Assembly (NCBI GenBank): GCA_018333955.1
Contig: JAGXSD010000020.1
Location: 1 to 39,569, forward strand
Direction: 5' to 3'
Source: Erysipelotrichia bacterium
GTDB taxonomy: Bacteria; Bacillota_I; Bacilli_A; Erysipelotrichales; Erysipelotrichaceae
Length of the DNA stretch: 39,569 nt
The stretch's first letter is position 1, and every line of letters starts with the position of its first letter. The translations under genes and the position numbers were made by a program. Positions 25,268 through 33,884 of this stretch are shown in pieces. The notes beneath the pieces are model-generated. The model worked only from the letters and a program-made list of their open reading frames with translations, made no database searches and had not been told where the DNA came from.

Positions 25268-26196
25268 GCGCTTACCTCCTTAACATATTTCTTGTTCATT
25301 TTCATATTATCAAGCATCGGTGCGACCGCATTCATAATCAAAATCGCAAACATTGCGCCTTCTGGGAAAGCGGCAAAGTTTCGAATAATTACTGTGATGA
25401 CTCCTAAACCAATACCATATAATATCTTCGCATTAGGATGATACGGGGATGTGATCGGATCTGCAGCCATAAAGAATGCCGCAAACATCAAGCCTCCCAC
25501 AAGTAATGAAGTTAAAGGATCTTTAAATCGATCTAGACCTAAGAAAATACCTAAATAGTTCACAACAAATACAGTACCTAGATAAAATAATGGAACTCTC
25601 CAATCAATCGCTTTAAGAATGACGAGCACAAGCCCTAAGACAATAATTCCAAGTCGGAAGGTTTCGCCCACTGAACCTGCATGTTGACCCATTAATAGAG
25701 CCATCACAGTGAATGGATAAGGCGTTGCTCCAACATTCAGTTGAATTAAAGGAGTTGCTGTTGACACAATGTCATTAGTGATTGGATTCAACCAATTCGT
25801 CAACATTAAGTTAGGAAATGCAAAAGCTAAAAAGACCCATCCAACTGCTGCAGGATGGAAGATATTCTTTCCGGTTCCTCCAAAAATAGCTTTACCATAA
25901 AAAGTTCCAAACATAGAACCAATCATCACCATCCACCAAGTGGAGGTCGGTGGTAACACTAAAGCTAAAATCATTGGGTTCACAAACCATCCATAATCAA
26001 GTGGACGCTTTCTTCCTTTCGCAAACATGAATTCAATCACGAGTGCTGAAAGATAAGAGACAGCCACCATCACAAGCACATTCAAGCCAAAAACTGTGGT
26101 TGCATATAATGCTAACAACCCCAGGGCTGAAGTGGTGATGATCATGGTTTTTAAAGAGAAGGTCTCCTTTGGTAAGGATGTATGACTCAGTATCAT
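25264..26196 (-). CDS. nqrB: Na+-NQR subunit B (NqrB/RnfD family)
   Basis: 310-residue membrane protein with about nine or ten helices, the ion-pumping core in this family. Conserved pieces: NPMILALVLPP, GKNIFHPAAVGW, FFMAADPITSP and NFAAFPEGAMFAILIMNA. The FMN attachment motif, usually SGATPL, reads STATPL (145-150), with the acceptor Thr148 kept but Gly changed to Thr. Length is nearer to RnfD than to Vibrio NqrB (about 410), so it lacks the long N-terminal extension. First gene of the operon; RBS weak (GCGGTG). Confidence 0.88.
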   Translation of the reverse strand: MILSHTSLPKETFSLKTMIITTSALGLLALYATTVFGLNVLVMVAVSYLSALVIEFMFAKGRKRPLDYGWFVNPMILALVLPPTSTWWMVMIGSMFGTFYGKAIFGGTGKNIFHPAAVGWVFLAFAFPNLMLTNWLNPITNDIVSTATPLIQLNVGATPYPFTVMALLMGQHAGSVGETFRLGIIVLGLVLVILKAIDWRVPLFYLGTVFVVNYLGIFLGLDRFKDPLTSLLVGGLMFAAFFMAADPITSPYHPNAKILYGIGLGVITVIIRNFAAFPEGAMFAILIMNAVAPMLDNMKMNKKYVKEVSA

Positions 26197-26223
26197 AATT
26201 CACCGCTTTCTATTATTTTTATC

Positions 26224-26276
26224 GTGAGATACTCTCACTTTTTACCATTATATCATGTGACTTTTTGTGATGTTAG
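26224..26276 (-). promoter_or_regulatory. nqr operon promoter with inverted repeat at the start site
   Basis: On the minus strand CTAACA (26276-26271), 18 bases, and the extended -10 TGATATAAT (hexamer 26252-26247). GTGAGA-GTA-TCTCAC (26238-26224) lies just downstream, near +2 to +16, where a repressor would act. Confidence 0.65.
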
Positions 26277-26288
26277 TATAATAATCTT

Positions 26289-26337
26289 TTCACAACTTCT
26301 TTGTGAAAGCGTTTAACATATTCACAACGGATGTGAA
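26289..26337. repeat. Two TTCACA...TGTGAA inverted repeats upstream of nqrB
   Basis: TTCACAACTTCTTTGTGAA (26289-26307) and TTCACAACGGATGTGAA (26321-26337) share the same arms with different spacers. Both lie upstream of the nqr -35. They resemble paired binding sites of a redox regulator, but the half-sites face the opposite way from the classic Rex operator. Confidence 0.5.
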
Positions 26338-26342
26338 AAAAC

Positions 26343-26368
26343 ACAAAAAAACCTCAAATAATGAGGTT
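26343..26368 (-). terminator. Terminator of the amino-acid ABC operon
   Basis: On the minus strand AACCTCA/TGAGGTT with a 5-base loop followed by a run of seven T residues, overlapping the ATPase stop codon. Confidence 0.88.
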
Positions 26369-27089
26369 AAAATGACATCACGAAGTTGAGGAAACGCTGT
26401 AATTCTTGTGATTTTGGATGATCTAACTGCTCAATTGGACCACTCTCAATTACCTTTCCTTCTTCCATATAGACAAACACATCCGCCACATGACGTGCAA
26501 AGGCAATCTCATGAGTTACAATCACAAACTTACGATGTTGTTCTCTAAGTTTCAAAATCGCATGCAAAACTTCTTTGGTTAGTATTGGATCTAAGGCTGA
26601 GGTTGGTTCATCAAAGAATAAGATTTCAGGCGATGCTGCAAGTGAGCGAATGATTGATACACGTTGTGCTTGCCCACCTGAAAGTTGAGCTGGCTTCTTA
26701 TGCATATGATCACTAAGTTCAAATTGTTCAAAAAGGGTTCTCGCAATCTGTTCAGCTTCTTTTCTATCTTTATTGTGGACCTTTTCTAATACTATTGTGA
26801 CATTTGCTAAAGCACTTAAGTGTGGAAATAATCCATGATGTTGAAAGACAAAACCAATGTGTTTAAAGTAATCTTTCTCTTCACTTTTTACCACATCAAT
26901 CCCATTAACCATGATTGACCCACTGGTTGGAGATTCAATCTTAGATAATAATCGTAGTAATGTACTCTTGCCTGCCCCTGATGGACCTAACAGTGCAATG
27001 GCACTTGCATTTTCAATATCAAGATTAATATTATCTAACACAACCTTGCCTTCATAAAAATGAGTTAATTCATGAACGTGAACTTTCAT
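26367..27089 (-). CDS. Polar amino-acid ABC importer, ATPase
   Basis: 240 residues, GlnQ/HisP type. Walker A GPSGAGKST near 34-42, signature LSGGQAQRVSIIRSLA, Walker B ILFFDEPTSALDP, His switch in VTHEIAFAR. Energises the adjacent permease. It starts by ATGA overlap with the permease gene. A fairly typical member; substrate follows from the binding protein and is not further resolved. Confidence 0.92.
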   Translation of the reverse strand: MKVHVHELTHFYEGKVVLDNINLDIENASAIALLGPSGAGKSTLLRLLSKIESPTSGSIMVNGIDVVKSEEKDYFKHIGFVFQHHGLFPHLSALANVTIVLEKVHNKDRKEAEQIARTLFEQFELSDHMHKKPAQLSGGQAQRVSIIRSLAASPEILFFDEPTSALDPILTKEVLHAILKLREQHRKFVIVTHEIAFARHVADVFVYMEEGKVIESGPIEQLDHPKSQELQRFLNFVMSF

Positions 27090-27823
27090 GTGCTAATCTT
27101 CCTTTCTACCCAACGAGATATGGCCATTAAAGGAATGGTCATTAACAAGTAAGTCACAAACATAAGAAAGTATCCTTCCACATACAATAATAAATTGGCT
27201 TGAATTCGATCAATGGTACCATAGAGTTCTCTTATTCCAATGACGGCTAAGAGCGAACTACCTTTAATGATGAATGAGAAATTACCAATAAGTGGAGGGA
27301 ACATGATTCTTAATAATTGAGGAAGCAAAATATAGTAGAAACGTTGAAATGGAGTAAACCCTAATACTCTCATCGCTTGAAATTGTGTTGGATCGATGGC
27401 TTTCATCGCGCCTACTACCATCGTCTTCATGTAAGGAGCCATATATAAGGTAAAGGCAAAGATACCTACCCATAAGCGATCTCTAAGACCTAATGGAAAC
27501 GCAATAAAATAATACACCGCAATCACAAATACAATCAGTGGAGATCCAAAGACAACTTCATCAAAGATGATTCCCATATAGCGCAAGACACCAAACTTTG
27601 ATTCTGTAATCCAATATAGAATGAGTCCAGCTACAAAACTTAAAAACAAAGACACCAAGGATATGTATAACGTCAATAACCACGCATTCGCAATATCCGG
27701 TGCTGCAGGCCACAAGCGCGCAAGGTTAAAGTTATTTCTGCCTGGATATGATAAAGCGATATACAGAGCTAGAGCTCCGTATATCGCAAATGCTAGTAGA
27801 AAATCACGACTTTTCTTAATCAT
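27086..27823 (-). CDS. Polar amino-acid ABC importer, permease
   Basis: 245-residue membrane protein of the HisM/GlnP type with five or six helices. The EAA loop, which docks on the ATPase, is seen as QFQAMRVLGFTPFQRFYYILLPQ split around 150-172. An N-terminal AWLLTLYISLVSLFLSF segment is typical. ATG 27823 lies 8 bases inside the end of the binding-protein gene. A single permease gene suggests a homodimeric channel. Confidence 0.9.
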   Translation of the reverse strand: MIKKSRDFLLAFAIYGALALYIALSYPGRNNFNLARLWPAAPDIANAWLLTLYISLVSLFLSFVAGLILYWITESKFGVLRYMGIIFDEVVFGSPLIVFVIAVYYFIAFPLGLRDRLWVGIFAFTLYMAPYMKTMVVGAMKAIDPTQFQAMRVLGFTPFQRFYYILLPQLLRIMFPPLIGNFSFIIKGSSLLAVIGIRELYGTIDRIQANLLLYVEGYFLMFVTYLLMTIPLMAISRWVERKIST

Positions 27824-28640
27824 TAGTGAGAAGTAAATCTAATCCTGCAGTGAGTCCGAAATCATTAATAATAGTCGGGTTATATTTTGCGCGTAAGCGA
27901 TTATTAACCCCACCTGACTCCATTTGGGCTATAAACGCATTGAGTTGATTGAGTAATTCGGTTTCACCTTTTCTTACTCCCATGCCAATGTTATTAACTG
28001 CTAGTGGTTCTAACAATAAAACCGTAGTATCTGGGAAAGCTTTCGCATTGGTTGCAGCCGCAAGTAAACTTAAGACTGTAGCTTGAGCTGCTCCAGTTGA
28101 AACTTCAGTCATTGCTAAGGCAACATTATCCGTTTCAATGACAGGTCCAGGATTTTTTGCTAATGAAGTTGGTAAACTTAAGAAAATAGTTCCTTTTTGT
28201 CCCGCAAAGACCACTTGATCATGATCTAACACTTCTTGAATGGTAGTATAGTTATTGGCTTCTAAGAAAGCTTTATTCACAATCGCGACTTGTGGGAAGT
28301 ATACATAAGGATTAGAGAAATCAATCACTTCTTTACGAGCATCATTGATTGTCATGGATGCAATAATGACATCAATCTCTCCTAAATTTAACTCAGTAAT
28401 AAGATTACCAAATGAAATATCGACAATTTCGACTTCTCGTCCAAGAAATAATCCTAATTCTTTCGCAATATCCACTGAAATTCCTGATGGAGTTCCATTG
28501 TTATCAACCGTTTCAAATGGAGGATAGCGTAGATCCATTCCTACTTTTAAAACTGGAAGTGGATCACTAGGACCACTTGGGGCACATGCACTCAGTGCAA
28601 GCATACTGATGATGGCGATTAAACCGATTAACTTTTTCAT
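27816..28640 (-). CDS. Polar amino-acid ABC importer, substrate-binding lipoprotein
   Basis: 274 residues from ATG 28640, chosen for GGAGGAAG before it and a proper signal. N-terminal KK, hydrophobic core, lipobox LSAC with Cys19 for lipid anchoring. The mature part is an SBP_bac_3 domain: VGMDLRYPPFE, then GISVDIAKELG, then DVIIASMTIN-ARKEVIDFSNPY. Family members bind glutamine, arginine, cystine and similar. The ligand is not determined here. First gene of the operon. Confidence 0.92.
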   Translation of the reverse strand: MKKLIGLIAIISMLALSACAPSGPSDPLPVLKVGMDLRYPPFETVDNNGTPSGISVDIAKELGLFLGREVEIVDISFGNLITELNLGEIDVIIASMTINDARKEVIDFSNPYVYFPQVAIVNKAFLEANNYTTIQEVLDHDQVVFAGQKGTIFLSLPTSLAKNPGPVIETDNVALAMTEVSTGAAQATVLSLLAAATNAKAFPDTTVLLLEPLAVNNIGMGVRKGETELLNQLNAFIAQMESGGVNNRLRAKYNPTIINDFGLTAGLDLLLTND

Positions 28641-28664
28641 ACTTTCTTCCTCCGTTGTAGAGAT

Positions 28665-28694
28665 AGTATACTTAAGTACCTTAATAAATTTCAA
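28665..28694 (-). promoter_or_regulatory. Promoter of the amino-acid ABC operon
   Basis: On the minus strand TTGAAA (28694-28689), 18 bases, TATACT (28670-28665). The spacer next to the -10 contains the palindrome TACTTAAGTA. It starts right after the stop of the ADP-ribosylglycohydrolase-like gene. Confidence 0.65.
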
Positions 28695-29585
28695 TTAAAG
28701 TGCTTGAATAACCAAACGATGTTTTTCATTGAGCTGATTTGACCATGTTGTGGGTACTTCACTGAGGTGTGAGAATACAAGACCTAGCATCATTGCACGC
28801 TCACTAATTGCCCCACCATACTTCACATTCATGACCATGGCGTCTTCATACGTTGATGCTCGATTAATAATTCTAAAGATTAAAGGTATAGATTGAGGAA
28901 TAACACAAGCAATGCCAGAATGATGTTCAATAAAGAGGTCATCATCTTCTTCACTTAAAGCGTGCTGTAATTTGGTCTTAAAGGTCTGTGGAGCTAAATC
29001 AATAACTTGAGTAAGCAACTGTTTTTTATTCTCTGGATTGAGTTGATTTAAGAAGACATCAAACATATCAAATAAATGTCCATAATCCTGATCAGATGAG
29101 AATAATGTCGCAAGTTCCTTAGCTTTACTTGTCGGTAAACTTAATGCTTTACAGGCAATATAAGGCACAAAACCCACTAAATGATCATCCATCATTTCAA
29201 AAATAGGTTCCTTCTCAAAAGTCATAGCAATCTCATTCGCAATCAGTTTCTTCGCATAGGATTCAATGTATCCAACATAGTCTTGACCAGGCATGATATG
29301 TGAAAGTAATAGCGATTTGTACTCATCAACACTTAACTGAGGATTATGATGTAAGGCTTCACTTAGCCAAAGCAAGAATAATCCTTGAGTGGTGACATCA
29401 CCAGCCTGCCCATAAGGATACCCATAAAATGAGCTCACAGCATCATCATAATGTCGCTTTTGTGGTGCTTTAAAGAATACATCTTCTTTTTCAATAAGGT
29501 CTTGAATATACTGGGGGTCATAAATCCAATGAAGCGCAAAACCATACGCATTCCCCACTAAACTAGCTTCTAATATTTTGTTCAT
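28695..29585 (-). CDS. ADP-ribosylglycohydrolase-family protein with altered active-site motifs
   Basis: 296 residues with the overall ADP-ribosylglycohydrolase/crystallin J1 pattern: an N-terminal GNAYGFALHWIYD, a mid-chain Q-DYGHLFDM helix region and a C-terminal GG-ISERAMMLG. In active members, Mg-binding acids occur in a (T/S)DDT motif near residue 60 and in a GGD(S/T)D motif near the C-terminus. Here these read GDVTTQG and GGAISER, so most metal-binding acids are absent. It may be a non-catalytic binder or act on another substrate. AGGAGG precedes ATG 29585, and TATAAT lies upstream at about 29602-29607. Confidence 0.75.
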   Translation of the reverse strand: MNKILEASLVGNAYGFALHWIYDPQYIQDLIEKEDVFFKAPQKRHYDDAVSSFYGYPYGQAGDVTTQGLFLLWLSEALHHNPQLSVDEYKSLLLSHIMPGQDYVGYIESYAKKLIANEIAMTFEKEPIFEMMDDHLVGFVPYIACKALSLPTSKAKELATLFSSDQDYGHLFDMFDVFLNQLNPENKKQLLTQVIDLAPQTFKTKLQHALSEEDDDLFIEHHSGIACVIPQSIPLIFRIINRASTYEDAMVMNVKYGGAISERAMMLGLVFSHLSEVPTTWSNQLNEKHRLVIQAL

Positions 29586-29640
29586 ACATGCCTCCTAAGT
29601 GTATTATACGCAATGACATCCAAATCAGTGCGTAAAATGC

Positions 29641-31110
29641 CTAACCAAGAAAACGTCTAAATGAAGCTGCTTGAATAATAAGTGCTTCTAAATCATGGTG
29701 TTGATGAGCATTCACTTTTTCAATAATGTAGTTGGTGACTTTAAGATGATGTTCATCAGTTTCATGATGAGAGAAGTACTTCGCAATAAAAGATTTAAGG
29801 GGTTCGCCGACACATGGTGAGGCAGGATTATAGTAACGTAATGCCGTTAAGATATCCTCATCAAAATTGACGATATGTTGTCGGATAAATGCTAAATCTT
29901 CCTCACTTAAGGATTCTAATCCAAAGAGTTCTGGAGGGCATCCAAGTGAATATAACGTTGCGGTAAACGTGATGACTCTTGGTAATGACTCCCCTTGCAC
30001 TCGACGACTGTATCCAAATAAACCGATGTGTAATTTTCTAAGTCGTCGACTTGGAACATATTTTGATACTCGATTAATGAGTGGTGCATGTGCTAACACA
30101 TTGGATTCATATGCAGAGCCATAACGTGAAATGAGTTCTAACACTCTATCTTTATCTAGGGGTTGAGGTTGTGATGAATGGCTATGATTTATCGTCTTTA
30201 TCGCTTCTTTCACATCATTCACATCATGATCATATTTAAAAGCTGATTGGATCGTGAATGTATGTACACTAGGATATTCTTTGAGAACTTGATGAACTCG
30301 CTCTGGAGTCAAATGACCTCTAAATGGAGCACTTCCTACCCCAATAATCGGATACAAGCGAATCCCTGTTTCTTTTTGAAGTTCTGCCATATCAAGTAAT
30401 GCCAATTTATTAAGTAAGATAGCACTAATCATGCCATAGTTCATCGCTGGGTCACTTCGTGCAAAGAACACTCTTTGATAGGGCACTTGTTCTCCTACAA
30501 TCCCTTTTAGATATTCTTTTAGAATATCTTTTGCTTTCAACATATTATCTTTATCTTCAAATAGCGGGATAACATGAATCGTTTCAGGTTTAAATTCACC
30601 AATCCATTGTTTAAGAGTGGTTCCTTTCTCATCTAGGATTTGTTGTGCTTTCCCGCTTACAAATTGCTTATAGTAGCGATGAATGAGTAAACACTGTTTG
30701 GCACTTGAGGTCATTGGCAAAATCACTTCATGAATTGGAGCCACTGGTTTTCCATAAAATAATGCATTCGCATCAAAAGATCGTGGAATACTTTCTAAAG
30801 TTTCTAAAAGCACTTTAGCTTCAGCCGTTTCAACTTGAGGATTAGGAACACGCATAATGAGTCGCTTTTCTAATCCAAGTGGATGCTTTCTAAAATAGGT
30901 TTCATATTTACTTAGAAGTTTCTTCACAACATAGGTATCCACTTCTTTTCCTTCAACATCCCACATTTGTTCTTCAATGCCTAAATGGGAATACGCATAA
31001 AAAGCTTCTTGAATTTCATCTTCTCCCCCCATGATGGCACTTTGTGCAAAGAAAGGAGTATTCACATTATCAGGATGCTGAGTCGACATTGTTTTTGGTA
31101 TTTTTTCCAT
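29641..31110 (-). CDS. ppcA: Phosphoenolpyruvate carboxylase, archaeal type
   Basis: Carboxylates PEP to oxaloacetate. 489 residues, about half the length of bacterial Ppc, and of the archaeal-type PEPC family, known in a few bacteria such as Clostridium perfringens and Oenococcus. The N-terminal MSTQHPDN is the family hallmark; RVPNPQVETAEAK, FFARSDPAMNYG and GSAPFRGHLTPERV are further conserved segments. ATG 31110 is preferred to upstream frames that lie inside the preceding gene. Only one base separates it from that stop. The product feeds aspartate and so the lysine operon in this window. Confidence 0.93.
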   Translation of the reverse strand: MEKIPKTMSTQHPDNVNTPFFAQSAIMGGEDEIQEAFYAYSHLGIEEQMWDVEGKEVDTYVVKKLLSKYETYFRKHPLGLEKRLIMRVPNPQVETAEAKVLLETLESIPRSFDANALFYGKPVAPIHEVILPMTSSAKQCLLIHRYYKQFVSGKAQQILDEKGTTLKQWIGEFKPETIHVIPLFEDKDNMLKAKDILKEYLKGIVGEQVPYQRVFFARSDPAMNYGMISAILLNKLALLDMAELQKETGIRLYPIIGVGSAPFRGHLTPERVHQVLKEYPSVHTFTIQSAFKYDHDVNDVKEAIKTINHSHSSQPQPLDKDRVLELISRYGSAYESNVLAHAPLINRVSKYVPSRRLRKLHIGLFGYSRRVQGESLPRVITFTATLYSLGCPPELFGLESLSEEDLAFIRQHIVNFDEDILTALRYYNPASPCVGEPLKSFIAKYFSHHETDEHHLKVTNYIIEKVNAHQHHDLEALIIQAASFRRFLG

Positions 31111-31111
31111 A

Positions 31112-32149
31112 TTAGAGTCCTTTAATTGCAGCATACGCTTTGACTTGAGGGATAACATCATGAGCAAGCATCAACATCACTTCCACAATCGTTTCAGTCG
31201 GCATACCTCCAAAATCAATTTGAAGAATTGTTCGATGATGATGATACGTATCAATTTGTGCCTTAAGTTTATTGACAATGTTTTGAGGATCACCAATCAT
31301 TAATGCTTGTTTGGGATTCAATGCTTCTTGAAGCCATTCTTTAGGATATGGTGATTTTCTTAATGCTCTGAATCCTTGATCAAGATAAGGATGTATACGA
31401 TCAATGGCTTCTTGATTAGTGGCTGCCACATGGCATAATCCCGCGATGGTCACTTTTAAATGTTGTGGTTCATGTCCATGAAGGTGAGCATGTTGACGAT
31501 AAGCATCCACTGAAGTCTTAAAGCTTGTAATTGGACCACCCAACGTCGCAAGCATCATGTTCATGCCAAGTCGTCCTGCTTCAATTGCACTAGCAGGGGG
31601 TCCTCCTACGGCTCGATGTACCACTAACTTTGAGCGATACGGTCTAGGAAGAATTTCTTGGCGGTTGAGAGCAGGTCTAAATTCCCCACTCCAAGTGATG
31701 ATAGGAGTTTGATTAAGTTTTAAAAACAGTTCTAGTTTTTCATCATAAATGCGATCATAATCATCAGGATTAATGCCAAATAAATCAAATGCTCCAAGTC
31801 TTGAAGCACGTCCTAAAACCACTTCAATACGGCCTTGAGATAAATGATCTAATGTAGCAAACTCTTCAAATAATCGAACTGGATCGACGGTTGATAATAC
31901 ACTTGAACTCGAAAATAGAGTGATTGATTTTGTTTTTGCGGCCATGGCCGCTAATACGATACTATGGGCTTGGGTTGTAAAGAATGCTTGATGACTTTCT
32001 CCCACTCCAAAACAATCAAAACCTAGTTCTTCAGCGAGAACTGCCATTTCGACGAGTTGATTTAAACGCTGTGTTGCTGAGGGTTTATATCCAGTTAATG
32101 GATCAGTAAAGTGATCACCGAGTGAATAAAGTCCAATTTCAAATGCCAT
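31112..32149 (-). CDS. LLM-class flavin-dependent oxidoreductase (luciferase-like)
   Basis: 345 residues, luciferase-like monooxygenase fold (TIM barrel). Family traits: MAFEIGLYSLGDHF start, LAEELGFDCFGVGESHQAFF, then SSSVLSTVDPVRLFEEFATLDHLSQGR and EVVLGRASR. These enzymes use FMNH2 or F420. Substrate unknown. ATG 32149 is used (GAGGTG before it). It ends one base before ppcA and is likely co-transcribed with it; no metabolic link is known. Confidence 0.88.
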   Translation of the reverse strand: MAFEIGLYSLGDHFTDPLTGYKPSATQRLNQLVEMAVLAEELGFDCFGVGESHQAFFTTQAHSIVLAAMAAKTKSITLFSSSSVLSTVDPVRLFEEFATLDHLSQGRIEVVLGRASRLGAFDLFGINPDDYDRIYDEKLELFLKLNQTPIITWSGEFRPALNRQEILPRPYRSKLVVHRAVGGPPASAIEAGRLGMNMMLATLGGPITSFKTSVDAYRQHAHLHGHEPQHLKVTIAGLCHVAATNQEAIDRIHPYLDQGFRALRKSPYPKEWLQEALNPKQALMIGDPQNIVNKLKAQIDTYHHHRTILQIDFGGMPTETIVEVMLMLAHDVIPQVKAYAAIKGL

Positions 32150-32228
32150 AATGCACCTCACATTGTGTATAGCGTATCATAGTTTTATGAGTCTTGTCAT
32201 GTACGCTCTATTCTAAAACACCAATTTA

Positions 32229-32255
32229 ATAAAAAACCGTCTTAGTGAGACGGTT
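32229..32255 (-). terminator. Terminator of the GGDEF gene
   Basis: On the minus strand AACCGTCT/AGACGGTT with a 5-base loop followed by TTTTTTATT; it includes the end of the gene. Confidence 0.88.
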
Positions 32256-33795
32256 GTGAGGATACAACTTGATTACGACCAAGCTCTTTAGCTCGATACA
32301 AAGCAATATCAGCCTTCATGATTGCATCATCAAGTGTTTCATGTGGGGCGATTTGATGAGCACCTATGCTGACTGTAATGTTCTTAATTTTGGTGAAGAT
32401 TGTTGATTCGACAATAAAGCGAATACGCTCTAAAACACACTCAGCAACATCAAGTTCTGTATCAGGAAGTAGAAGCACTAATTCATCACCACCATAACGA
32501 GCAATGACATCCGAATCACGAATACAATCGAGTATCACATTCGCAATTTCGCCAAGCACTTTATCTCCAACTCGATGTCCAAATTGGTCATTCGCATCTT
32601 TGAAATTATCAATATCAATCATTGCAAGAGACACAGGACTATGTTCACGTCGTTGTCGAGCCAATAGTTTTCGTGAGAAATCAATGAATGTTCCACGGTT
32701 GTAAATGCCAGTTAAAGAATCTGTCATAGCATACTTGTTAATAGCTTCTTCTTTCTTCATGACTAGATAGAAAATCGAAATCATCAGCATGGTAATCCCA
32801 GTCACAATTAATACAAGTTGAGAACGCTCTTGGGCAAATATTGAGATTCGATCATCTAACCTCACAATCCCGATATAACCGACATGAATTCCCGCAATAT
32901 TTCGTAGTTCATCAAAGTGGATTAAGTAGTTCTTACCTAAATAATTCAAATACACATCGAAAGATGTCTTACCAAGAAGATCTCCATTGATCTTTTCAAT
33001 TAATGCTTCATTAAACGAACTATCATTAATTAAATTAAGACTCTTTGGTGTGGAGTTAATAATATTAAGATTTTCCTTTTCAATCACATACTTATCAGAG
33101 AGTAGACTTGTCATATGATAAAGATATAAATCCTCTACTCGAACTGAACTTAATGAATCCACATCCAAGATCATTCCAATGTCAACTTGATCCATGGATT
33201 TATAAAGCTCTTTAATGACACTCGTTGCGGATACTGAAAGTTCAACACTCCCCACATATTGTGTATCATGAAAGATTGGATACACATATCGATATCCACT
33301 TAAAAAACGACCTTCCTCAAATCCAATGACTGGGCGATGCTCAGTCATTACAATATCAACTGATTCTCGAATATCCACAAGAGAGTCACCATAGACATCA
33401 GGATTGTGAAAGCGTAAAAAACTTACGCCATTATCAAGATGAAAATGTATTTGACTAAAATTATATGCATTCGCAGTGATGTACAATGGTAATAGTTTAT
33501 TGTAAAGTTCATCTCTTAACTCATCTAGATTTTCACTTGGACCCATTGAAGCCAAATACATGATTTCAGATATTTCTGATTTACTAATTTCACTATAAAA
33601 TATGAAACCAGCAAAGCTTTCATACGTGTTAGTGATATCAATGATTGACTGATTAAACTGGCGACCATGATTCAGTAGATGATTCTGCACTCTCGCCTGA
33701 TATGAATCATTAACTACAAAAAGAGCAGCCACATAGACTACAAAAATAAGTGCAAAGTATACCCTAGAAAGTCCTTTTGTTTGGTATGGTCTCAT
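32242..33795 (-). CDS. Membrane-bound diguanylate cyclase (GGDEF) with external sensor domain
   Basis: Makes cyclic di-GMP from two GTP. 517 residues from ATG 33795 (AAGGA before it; the longer frame adds 19 residues without family support). Membrane helix about 14-33, an external sensor region of roughly 270 residues of Cache-like look (LDNGVSFLRFHNPDVYGDSL), a second helix about 318-338, then a GGDEF domain. The catalytic motif is GGDEL (435-439), a common active variant, and RDSD (426-429) is the allosteric inhibition site, so product inhibition is expected. No EAL partner or c-di-GMP riboswitch is seen nearby. Confidence 0.92.
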   Translation of the reverse strand: MRPYQTKGLSRVYFALIFVVYVAALFVVNDSYQARVQNHLLNHGRQFNQSIIDITNTYESFAGFIFYSEISKSEISEIMYLASMGPSENLDELRDELYNKLLPLYITANAYNFSQIHFHLDNGVSFLRFHNPDVYGDSLVDIRESVDIVMTEHRPVIGFEEGRFLSGYRYVYPIFHDTQYVGSVELSVSATSVIKELYKSMDQVDIGMILDVDSLSSVRVEDLYLYHMTSLLSDKYVIEKENLNIINSTPKSLNLINDSSFNEALIEKINGDLLGKTSFDVYLNYLGKNYLIHFDELRNIAGIHVGYIGIVRLDDRISIFAQERSQLVLIVTGITMLMISIFYLVMKKEEAINKYAMTDSLTGIYNRGTFIDFSRKLLARQRREHSPVSLAMIDIDNFKDANDQFGHRVGDKVLGEIANVILDCIRDSDVIARYGGDELVLLLPDTELDVAECVLERIRFIVESTIFTKIKNITVSIGAHQIAPHETLDDAIMKADIALYRAKELGRNQVVSSQPSH

Positions 33796-33884
33796 ACATT
33801 CCTTCCCCACCCCGGCACTGGTATGATTATGATTGATTATTGTGGACATCAAAATATTGACAAAAAAATAATTTATCTATCCAA

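Noticed and set aside
22371-26196. Calling the operon Rnf
   Set aside because: The last gene has the ferredoxin-FAD-NAD layout of NqrF, gene order is B-C-D-E-F, and there is no RnfB or RnfC.
26289-26307. Classic Rex operator
   Set aside because: The half-sites are oriented TTCACAA...TTGTGAA, opposite to the Rex consensus TTGTGAA-N4-TTCACAA.
26303-26318. CcpA cre-like palindrome TGTGAAAGCGTTTAACA upstream of nqrB
   Set aside because: It has an extra base compared with the cre consensus, and overlaps the better-defined TTCACA/TGTGAA repeats; kept only as a weak possibility.
21157-29585. Anti-phage defence island built on Fic and the ADP-ribosylglycohydrolase-like gene
   Set aside because: The two are 6 kb apart, separated by metabolic operons, and there are no nucleases, reverse transcriptases or CRISPR repeats in between.
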